DNA of 32,931 nt, taken from a virus. Where the stretch lies: IMG/VR virus record IMGVR_UViG_3300021364_000094, positions 1 to 32,931 of that record; one strand, written 5' to 3'. Of the stretch, positions 24,318-32,400 are shown one piece after another. Every line of letters begins with the position of its first letter. Positions within the stretch are counted from its first letter, which is position 1. The notes beneath the pieces were generated by a model. It searched no databases, was not told the DNA's origin, and saw only the letters and a list, made by a program, of their open reading frames with translations. The position numbers were made by a program, and so were the translations under genes.

Positions 24318-26003
24318 ATGGCAGCACCACGTTTAAGGTTAAGGAGGGGTACATCCAACCCACAAACATTGACTGGTACGGGGCAAGTTTTTAATACTAC
24401 TCCTGCACTTGTTGGTGAACCATTTTTTTCAGACACTAATGGGACAGCTCCTACAACTGCTGGTGCTGGTACGGGAGATTTTTATATCGCAGATGGTCCT
24501 ACGTCTTTTGTTCATATTGGAGGATCTTCTTATACTTCAAGAGTAGATGAAATTTTAACGGAAAGTACTACTACTGTTGGTAGTATTGTTACCTTTGCCG
24601 AGGGTAGTAATAATGGTAGTAATACTATAGAATTTAAAGCGCCAGCGAGTATAACTGGATCTTATGAATTAACTTTACCTGCAGCAAAACCAGGAGTTGC
24701 AGGTGCATATTTACTTGAATACGATCAAGGTTCAGAAACCCTCTCCTTTGTAGAATCCGGTGCTGGAGAAACAGTTGAGACAGTAAGTAGTGATGTTGAT
24801 GCAAGTTTCTTCCTAACTTTTGTAGATGCAAATAATTCAACTGCAACTGATGAGCAAGTATTTACTGATGGAGAACTTTCATATAATCCAAACACTGATA
24901 TCTTAACAGTAAGTGGAGAAGTTGATGCTCAATCTATTGATGTTGGTTCTACTGGTATTGATATTGCGGGTTCAACTTCAGGAACGGTAACTCTTGTAAC
25001 TGCTGCCGCAGCAGGGTCTACAACAATCACGCTTCCGGCAACTACAGGTGCTGTTGTAACCACTGGTGATAATGGTACTGTTACCAGTACAATGATTGCT
25101 AACGGTACAATTTTAAATGCAGATATTAGTACTACTGCTAATATTGCTGATACCAAATTAGATACAATTTCAACAGCAAATAAAGTTTCTATTTCTGCAT
25201 TAGATATTGATGGCGGTGCTGCACTTACTGCACTTGCCGATGCAGATTTGATTATTGTTGATGATAATGGTTCTGGTGCTAATCGTAAAGCAGCAATAAC
25301 AACAGTTTCTGATTATACATTTTCAAAAGTTAGTGGTGATGTTTTAATCACTAGTATGGGTGTTGCCACTATTCAGGCAAACTCTGTTGCACTTGGTACA
25401 GATACCACTGGTAATTATGTTGCTGATGTATCTGCAGGTGAAGGTCTTGTTAAAACTTCATCTGCAAGTGAAGGACAATCTGTAGATTTAGCATTTAAAA
25501 ATGCTGCAAATTTAACTACAAATACTGTCCTTAAATGGGATGATAGTAATACACAGTTAGTAAATAGTTCTATTGTAGATGATGGCAGTACTGTTACCAT
25601 CACTGGTAATTTAACTGTCACTGGAACGAATACAGTTACTAATGTCCAAACAACCAATACTCAAGTCTCAGATGCTTTACTTGAATTAGGTACTGGTACG
25701 ACTGGAACTCCTGCTGCAACTAGAGACATCGGTTTAATAATGGAGCGTGGTGATGATCCTAATATTTTTATTGGTTTTGATGAGGGTGATGATGTATTTG
25801 TTGCTGGAACAACAACTGCAACTGGATCTAGTACTACTATTGCTCCATCACCAATTGCATTTTTAGCAGGTTCTTATAAAATTACTGACACTGCTGGTAC
25901 TAATGAAAATGTAGTTAGTTATCTTCTTGCAGGTAACGCACCTGATGGCACAACTGCTGGTAGATATCTTCAAAATCTTACGGTAGATGCGGGAACATAT
26001 TGA
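24318..26003 (+). CDS. Tail fiber-like structural protein, 561 residues
   Basis: The product begins MAAPRLRLRRGTSNPQTLTG, a start shared in kind with the 960-residue protein downstream (MAAPKIRLRR). It continues with GEPFFSDT ... GDFYIADGPTSFVHIGG, a fiber N-terminal region. The rest is low-complexity Thr/Ser/Ala/Gly/Val beta repeats such as GSYELTLPAAKPG and STTITLPATTGAVVTTGDNG. Residues about 430-490 (GNLTVTGTNTVTNVQ ... LLELGTGTTG ... IGLIMERGDDPN) form a module that recurs in the partial fiber at 29479. The last five residues are DAGTY. Fibrous beta structure and cluster position suggest a tail fiber or baseplate appendage, but no receptor-binding head is recognisable. Confidence 0.83.
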   Translation: MAAPRLRLRRGTSNPQTLTGTGQVFNTTPALVGEPFFSDTNGTAPTTAGAGTGDFYIADGPTSFVHIGGSSYTSRVDEILTESTTTVGSIVTFAEGSNNGSNTIEFKAPASITGSYELTLPAAKPGVAGAYLLEYDQGSETLSFVESGAGETVETVSSDVDASFFLTFVDANNSTATDEQVFTDGELSYNPNTDILTVSGEVDAQSIDVGSTGIDIAGSTSGTVTLVTAAAAGSTTITLPATTGAVVTTGDNGTVTSTMIANGTILNADISTTANIADTKLDTISTANKVSISALDIDGGAALTALADADLIIVDDNGSGANRKAAITTVSDYTFSKVSGDVLITSMGVATIQANSVALGTDTTGNYVADVSAGEGLVKTSSASEGQSVDLAFKNAANLTTNTVLKWDDSNTQLVNSSIVDDGSTVTITGNLTVTGTNTVTNVQTTNTQVSDALLELGTGTTGTPAATRDIGLIMERGDDPNIFIGFDEGDDVFVAGTTTATGSSTTIAPSPIAFLAGSYKITDTAGTNENVVSYLLAGNAPDGTTAGRYLQNLTVDAGTY

Positions 26004-26009
26004 TAAATA
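26002..26009 (+). promoter_or_regulatory. Late promoter-like motif GATAAATA
   Basis: GATAAATA overlaps the TGA stop of the 561-residue gene and lies 21 nt before the next ATG. It is a one-base variant of TATAAATA. Confidence 0.6.
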
Positions 26010-26030
26010 ATATAACATGAAATTAATCTT

Positions 26031-26246
26031 ATGAATGATATTCAAGTAGATTATGCAACTCTTGTTGAAATTATGACTGTTGAGTTAAATACTTATCAAA
26101 GTCAATTGATTGCATTAAAAGCAAAATTAAAAATTTATGATAAAGAACTTACTGAAGCTTTAAATAAAGTTTCAGAACTTCAGAAAGAAAAACCAGCAAC
26201 TCGTAAAAAATCTGTAAATACAGATAGAGACGCCGGAACATATTAA
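26031..26246 (+). CDS. Short coiled-coil protein between two fiber genes
   Basis: The product is 71 residues. Residues about 8-52 are a continuous helix with heptad-like hydrophobic spacing (LVEIMTVELNTYQSQLIALK, then LKIYDKELTEALNKVSELQ). A basic linker (KPATRKKSVNTDR) and the end DAGTY follow. That end is the same as in the preceding 561-residue fiber-like protein. The ATG is preceded directly by AATTAATCTT and not by a Shine-Dalgarno sequence. A coiled coil with a fiber-type tail suggests a trimerising adaptor or assembly factor for one of the neighbouring fibers. This is inference from size, helix and position. Confidence 0.78.
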   Translation: MNDIQVDYATLVEIMTVELNTYQSQLIALKAKLKIYDKELTEALNKVSELQKEKPATRKKSVNTDRDAGTY

Positions 26247-26247
26247 C

Positions 26248-26254
26248 CTAAATA
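26248..26254 (+). promoter_or_regulatory. Late promoter-like motif CTAAATA
   Basis: CTAAATA lies 1 nt after the stop of the 71-residue gene and only 10 nt before the next ATG. If it acts as a late promoter, the transcript would have a leader of just a few bases. It may instead be a conserved remnant of the junction sequence. Confidence 0.42.
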
Positions 26255-26264
26255 GGTAATTCTA

Positions 26265-29147
26265 ATGGCAGCACCAAAAATACGCTTGAGGCGTTCAGCA
26301 ACTGCTGGAAACGCTCCCACTACTTCGCAGATAGAATTAGGTGAAGTAGCGATTAATACTCATGATGGTAAAATATTTTTAAAAAGAGATCAGAGTGGCA
26401 CAGAAAGAATTGTAGATGTCACTGCACCTCTTGAAGCAAACGAACCCATGGGGCACAATAATGCCTCAGAAAGTACAATATCATTTACTGATGCAACTAG
26501 AGTATTTTCTATTGCACCCGTATCAACTAGATTCGACGTTTGGTGTCAAGGTATTAGATTTGCATTTACCTCGGCACAAACAACTACAATACCAAATACA
26601 AATGGATTGTATTATATTTACTTTGATGGCGATGGAGTTTTGCAAAATAAAGCAGCAAGTTCTGCAGATATAGATTATAAAACAGAAGTTCCAACTGCAA
26701 TTTTATATTGGAATGGAAGTTCTGCTGCTTTTATATTTGATACCAGACATGGAATTACTTTAGATTGGCAAACTCATGAGTATTTGCAAAAAACTAGAGG
26801 TGCAGTAGTTGCATCTGGATTTACTGCAGTAAGTTATTCTACTTCTGGTGATGGCACTACAAATAGTCATGCACAATTTGGTTTAGGTGATTCTGGGGTA
26901 TTTTATAATGAAGACTATAAAGTTTCTATAAACCATGCTTCATCCCCTTCAAATTTATTTGAACAAATTATATCTGGTGCTGGGCAGTTTCCAATTTTAC
27001 GTAGGGATGGAACTGGTGGTCAATGGACAAGAGATGCTGCTACTTCATATCCTGTAAAATTTTCTACAGGTAATCTTATTGAATATAATGTTTCTGGATC
27101 TTCTTGGTCTTCTTCTCAAGTAACTGATGGAAATTATGCAGTTTATTTTATAGTTGCTACTTCGGATATTAATGCTCCTATAGTTTCTATTCAGGGGCAG
27201 GGAGATTTTGCAACTTTAAATGATGCAGTAACATCGGAGTTTGAAGATTTAGATCTGGGCAATGATGATCTTACAAATGCCCCAAAATTTCCTCGTAATG
27301 ATGTAAGACCATTATTTAAATTAATTTTTGAGGCAAATAGTACTTTCACTAATGCACCAAAAGCACGTTTAGTAAATATATTAGATCTAAGACAAAATGT
27401 TTCTGTTGAATTAACAGGAGCACAAGGATCGTCAATTGCTGTAACTGCTCCTGAATCTAATATCATATATGTAAGTAAAGATGGAGATGATGCAAATATT
27501 GGTGCTACTTTAGGGACAGCAAAAGCTACAATTAAATCTGCACTATCAGTTGCATCTGCTGGAACTGTTGTTAGAGTTTATCCTGGCGAATATACAGAGA
27601 ATAATCCAATTATAATGCCTGCACAAACTTCCATTGTTGGTAGTAGTTTAAGAGAAGTTACACTTAAACCACAGAATGGAAATACTGATTTTATCTATGT
27701 AAATAATGGTTGCTATATTTCTGATTTATCATTTAATTCATCATCCTCTAATAATGGTGATGTAATTTCATACAATCCAAGTGATCCTCCATATATTGAT
27801 CAATCTCCATATATTCAAAATTGTACCAATTTTATTACTGGGTCAACCGGTCTTCATATTGATGGAGACGATGCGATTGGGGATATTAAATCAATGGTAG
27901 TTGATAGTTTTACTCAATTTAATTCTGGAGGAGTTGGATGTAAAATTAGCAATGAGGGTTATGCTCAATTAGTTTCTATGTTTACTATATGCACAGAAAC
28001 AGCAGTAGAATGTAATAATGGTGGAAGTTGCGACTTAACAAATTCAAATTCATCTTTTGGAACTAAAGGTTTAGTTGCTGATGGTGTAAGTCCTAAAAAA
28101 TATACGGGCACAGTGGCACAAGCGTCAAGTGCTGGAGATAATACAATTAGAGTAAATATTGCAACTACTCAAAGAAGTGTTTCTACAGCATCTTATGCAG
28201 AAACTACTGGAGTATTAACTGTAACTACAACAGCAGCACATGGGTTTGAAGTGGGAATGGATGTAAAGATTGAAAACCTTACCTTCAGTTGCACAAGTCC
28301 AAGTGGTACTGCAGTATTCCCATCAGGTAATTATGGTTATATTTTTAAAGTAGAATCTACTCCATCTACAACACAATTTACAGTAAATGTCGGTACATCC
28401 ACAATTGCACACACTTATGTATCGGGAGGAACTGCTGAAATAGAAGCAGTACGTCCATTTGCAGGACAAGTAGTTTTCTTTGATACTTTATATTATGAAG
28501 TTACTAAAATTAATGTTACTAATGGGGGTAGTGGATACGATCCAAATAATCCTCCTACAGTAACACTTGCAAGTTCTCCAGAAAGTTGGGGTATTGACGC
28601 CGAGGCAATCGCAGAGGTATCAAGCACTGGAGTAGTAACTTCTATTACTGTAACTTCTAATGGTAGGGGTTATGGTTCAACTATAGCAAACCCAACAATT
28701 TCTGCACCAACTTCTGGAACTACAGCAACAGCAACAGCACAATTAAGTCCTTCATATTTTATCGTAGAATCTTCATTTGAAACTTCTACAGATGTATATG
28801 ATATTACATTTTCTAACGAAGTTCCTATTGCATTGACAACCAGTAGCGTTGCTAATTTTTACAAACAAAGTAGACTTTTAGCATCAAGTCATTCATTCCA
28901 ATATATAGGATCAGGTACTAATATTAATACTGCTCTCCCCCAAACTGGAGGAGTTCCAATCCCAGAAAATGAAACTATTAATCAAAATGGTGGATTAGTA
29001 GTTTTTACAAGCACGAATGAATCTGGAAACTTTAAAATTGGTGATGGCGTAGTTATAGATCAAGCTCTGGGTCGAATTTCCGGTCAATCATATTCACAAA
29101 GTCTATTTTCTCAAGTAACACCTTATATCATCGCACTAGGAGGTTAA
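26265..29147 (+). CDS. Tail fiber / tailspike-like protein with beta-helix region, 960 residues
   Basis: The N-terminus MAAPKIRLRRSATAG plus QIELGEVAINTHDGKIFLKR is a classic phage fiber attachment segment. Residues about 404-480 (VSKDGDDANIGATLGTAKAT ... VRVYPGEYTENNPIIMP ... GSSLREVTLKP) match the start of a right-handed parallel beta-helix of the pectate-lyase type. Short strand repeats follow to about 610. Such helices bind or cut surface sugars; no catalytic residues can be assigned here. Residues about 645-730 (GVLTVTTTAAHGFEVGMDVK ... VNVGTSTIAHTYVSGG) and a GGxGY pair near 748-800 are repeats seen in other marine phage structural proteins. It probably contacts the cell surface. The codons for its last two residues and stop overlap the AGGAGG site of the next gene. 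Confidence 0.87.
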   Translation: MAAPKIRLRRSATAGNAPTTSQIELGEVAINTHDGKIFLKRDQSGTERIVDVTAPLEANEPMGHNNASESTISFTDATRVFSIAPVSTRFDVWCQGIRFAFTSAQTTTIPNTNGLYYIYFDGDGVLQNKAASSADIDYKTEVPTAILYWNGSSAAFIFDTRHGITLDWQTHEYLQKTRGAVVASGFTAVSYSTSGDGTTNSHAQFGLGDSGVFYNEDYKVSINHASSPSNLFEQIISGAGQFPILRRDGTGGQWTRDAATSYPVKFSTGNLIEYNVSGSSWSSSQVTDGNYAVYFIVATSDINAPIVSIQGQGDFATLNDAVTSEFEDLDLGNDDLTNAPKFPRNDVRPLFKLIFEANSTFTNAPKARLVNILDLRQNVSVELTGAQGSSIAVTAPESNIIYVSKDGDDANIGATLGTAKATIKSALSVASAGTVVRVYPGEYTENNPIIMPAQTSIVGSSLREVTLKPQNGNTDFIYVNNGCYISDLSFNSSSSNNGDVISYNPSDPPYIDQSPYIQNCTNFITGSTGLHIDGDDAIGDIKSMVVDSFTQFNSGGVGCKISNEGYAQLVSMFTICTETAVECNNGGSCDLTNSNSSFGTKGLVADGVSPKKYTGTVAQASSAGDNTIRVNIATTQRSVSTASYAETTGVLTVTTTAAHGFEVGMDVKIENLTFSCTSPSGTAVFPSGNYGYIFKVESTPSTTQFTVNVGTSTIAHTYVSGGTAEIEAVRPFAGQVVFFDTLYYEVTKINVTNGGSGYDPNNPPTVTLASSPESWGIDAEAIAEVSSTGVVTSITVTSNGRGYGSTIANPTISAPTSGTTATATAQLSPSYFIVESSFETSTDVYDITFSNEVPIALTTSSVANFYKQSRLLASSHSFQYIGSGTNINTALPQTGGVPIPENETINQNGGLVVFTSTNESGNFKIGDGVVIDQALGRISGQSYSQSLFSQVTPYIIALGG
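29138..29143 (+). promoter_or_regulatory. Strong ribosome binding site AGGAGG inside the previous gene
   Basis: A full AGGAGG sits 7 nt before the ATG at 29151. It is formed by the last sense codons (GGA GGT) of the 960-residue fiber gene. It is the best Shine-Dalgarno in the fiber region, and it suggests strong or coupled translation of the 108-residue protein. Confidence 0.75.
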
Positions 29148-29150
29148 CCC

Positions 29151-29477
29151 ATGGCATTAAAATTAAACGTTTATAAAACAGTTACACCATCAGTTTCTAC
29201 TTCTGCAACAGTAGTTTATACTGCTCCCACTGGATATACTGGTATTGTATTGTTAGCGAATATTTCAAATCCTACTACTGGAACGCTTACAGTTACATTA
29301 GAGCATAGAAGAAGTGCAACAGATACAAGTATTGTTACTGATTTTCCTATAAGTAGTAAAGATTCTACAAATTTAATAGATGGTAAATTATTCTTACAGT
29401 CTGGAGATCAGTTAGTATTATCTGGTCAAGCAACTACATTAGAAACAGTAATATCTATCCTGGAGACACTCAACTAA
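29151..29477 (+). CDS. Small beta-sandwich structural protein
   Basis: The product is 108 residues, a compact all-beta protein: VYKTVTPSVSTSATVVYTAP, then GIVLLANISNPTTGTLTVTL, an EHRRSATDTSIVTDFPIS loop, and LFLQSGDQLVLSGQATTLET. The pattern (gene-flanking 'P.G.T.IVL...I.N......V.V' and 'L.L..GD.L.L') is common in small virion proteins encoded next to marine-phage tail fibers. It may decorate or connect the fiber. It has a consensus AGGAGG ribosome site and ends 1 nt before the next fiber gene, so it is probably made in large amounts and coupled to that gene. Confidence 0.78.
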   Translation: MALKLNVYKTVTPSVSTSATVVYTAPTGYTGIVLLANISNPTTGTLTVTLEHRRSATDTSIVTDFPISSKDSTNLIDGKLFLQSGDQLVLSGQATTLETVISILETLN

Positions 29478-29478
29478 A

Positions 29479-32400
29479 ATGGCAAAATATCTTTCAAACC
29501 GAGTAAGAACTTTTGATATTGGTATTACTAGTATTACTGAATCTGATGTTGTATTGAACGTTATTGGTAATAGTACCTTTACAGGCGCTACCACATTCCA
29601 AGGAGACGTTCGTATTACTGATGATGATAAATTAAGATTTGGAACTTCTAGTGGTGGAATTCTTCAGATTTATACAAACGGAACTAATTCATTCTTTAAA
29701 CAGACAAGTGGTGATTTAAAATACGAACTTGCTGATCAGTTCGTAGTTCAAAAAGATTCTGGCGATGAACCAATCGCAGTCTTTACTGCTGATGGTTCAG
29801 TAGAACTCTACTACGACAATTCTAAGAAATTTGAAACTACTGCTACTGGTGCAACTCTAACTGGAACTTTAATTGCTGATGGTGTTGATCTTGGAGATGA
29901 TGAAGAAATTCGGTTGGGTGATGGTAATGACTTACAGATTTATCATGACTCTAATTTTAATAATGGCATTATAAAAGAATCTGGATCTGGAAATTTATTA
30001 TTGGGTGGAAACGATATATTTTTTAGAGATTCTGCACTTTCAGAATTATATGCGAGGTTTATCAGAAACGGAGCAGTAGAACTCTACTACGACGACGCCA
30101 AAAAATTTGACACCACTGCTTCTGGTATTGATGTAACTGGTCTCACAGAAACTGATACCTTAAATGTTTCTGGTGTTTCTACATTCCAAGATAACGTTAC
30201 CTTTGCTGATTCTGTACGGGCAGACTTTGGTAATGACCAAGATCTGAGAATTGTTCATATTGCCAACCAAAATTGGATTCAGAATTATACGGGTAATTTC
30301 AATATCAATCAAAACTCTGATGATTCTGATATTACTTTTAGATCTGATGATGGTTCTGATGGATTAGCTGACTATATTAACATAGATGGTAGCACTGGTG
30401 AGGTTGTTCTTTACCATTATGGCACTCAGAAACTTGCCACTAAGTCTGGTGGTATTGATGTAACAGGTCTTACTGAAACTGATACCTTAAGAGTTTCTGG
30501 TGTTTCTACATTCCAAGATAATGTTCAGCTTGGTGACAATGATGAATTAAGGATTGGTGATAGTGATGATTTAAAGATTTTTCATGATGGAAATGCCAAT
30601 TATATTGTAGGTAATAATGGAACACTTAATCTCAAAAGTGATTCTTATGCTTATTTGAAAGCTTTCAATACAGATGGTAAGGTGCAAATTTATCATGGCA
30701 ACTCTGTAAAACTTGAAACTACTTCTACTGGTGCAGATTTAACTGGATCTCTCAGAGCATCTACTTCATTAGTTACTACAACTGATGGAACTGGTATTAC
30801 TATTACTAATAATACAATTGAAGGTCCAACAACTTTAACAATTGATCCAGCAGCAGTCGGAGATAATACCGGTACGGTGGTAATTGCAGGTAACCTCCAA
30901 ATTGATGGAACGACCACAACTGTGAATTCAACCACGATGTCAGTGGATGATAAAAACCTTGAGTTAGGTACAGGTGCTGCGAATGATGCTGCAGCTGATG
31001 GTGGTGGTATTACTATTGTATCTGGAGATGGAAATAAGACATTCCAATTTGAAGCAACAGGAGATAATTTAGGGTCTTCTGAAAATTTAAATCTAGCCAA
31101 TACTAAAGAATATAAAATTAACAATACTTCAGTATTGAGCGCAACAACTCTTGGTAGTGGGGTAACTTCTTCTTCACTTACATCAGTAGGGACACTTAAT
31201 GGTCTTACCGTTGATGGTGATTTGTTGATATCTGATAAAATTACTCATTTGGGTGATACTAATACGGCTATCAGGTTCCCTGCTAATGATACGATTAGAC
31301 TTTCAACATCTGGTTCTTCTAGACTTGATGTTACTCAAAATGGTTATATTTTACTAGGAACGACTAGTGAACCTTCTGGTGGTGATGCTCATGCACAAAA
31401 TGCAAAATTACTTATTCAAGGAAGAATTGGTAATACTTCTGATAGTGGTCGTATCAATCTACAAAGAGGATCATCTGCATCTAATGGTTCTAGTATTGGA
31501 AGTATTAGTTTTACTGATAATAGTAATAATGCTTTTTCTAGAATTGAAACTTTTGCTGATGCTACACCAGGAAATGCCAGTTTTCCAGGCAGAATTGTTT
31601 TCAGTACGACAAATGACGAGGCAACAACACCAACAGAAAAACTTCGTATAACTAATGATGGTCAAGTTAGTATTGGAGCTGATTTAAGTCAGTCTACTAG
31701 TGCAAAGTTAACTGTTGAAGGATCAGCCACATCAAGCAATCTCAATCAAACTTTAGTGGTCAGAGATAGTAATACTAATGATGCTGTTGGTAATGGTGGA
31801 TTTATAGGTCTTGCTGGATTTGTAAACAATGTTCCTAGAACTTTTGCTGGTATACGTGGATTAAAAAGTTCTTCTGGTACTAGTTTTAATGGTGGTCTTG
31901 CTTTTTATACAAGACAAAATGCTGTAGCAGATTTAGATGAAAAACTTCGTATAACTTCTGCTGGTCTGGTCGGAATCGGAATTGGTAATCCTTCAGCAAA
32001 ACTTCATGTATCTGGAGGAGACCTATACGTAAACTCTTTAGATGGTAGTGAAGTAGACATTAAACTTGGTATTCATGCCACACATTCTAACTTTGGTGTT
32101 ATTAAAAATGTAAGAGCATCTGACTCTCAAAACTATCTATCCTTTAACATACACCAAAGTGGCACATTATATGAGGCTTTACAAATTCATTACGATGAAG
32201 GTGTTTATGTTAGGGGAAATGGAAGCTATGACACGACCGCATATACAGGAAATGTTGCTCATGTACTTTTTGGTGATCAAGAAAGACAATTTGCTGATTT
32301 AGTTGCAGAAAGCGAGAGTACTTCTAGTGCCCTTGGATCTCTTGTATTTAAAACAAAAGGATCTGTTGGATTATTCCCACAAGAAAGACTTCGTATAACT

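Noticed and set aside
30693-31124. A 143-codon - strand frame rich in Val, Pro and Ser.
   Set aside because: Antisense shadow of the repetitive fiber gene, caused by its Thr/Gly/Asp codon bias.
31367-31651. A 94-codon + frame rich in Leu and Val.
   Set aside because: It is in another frame inside the open fiber gene and has the typical composition of a frameshifted beta-repeat.
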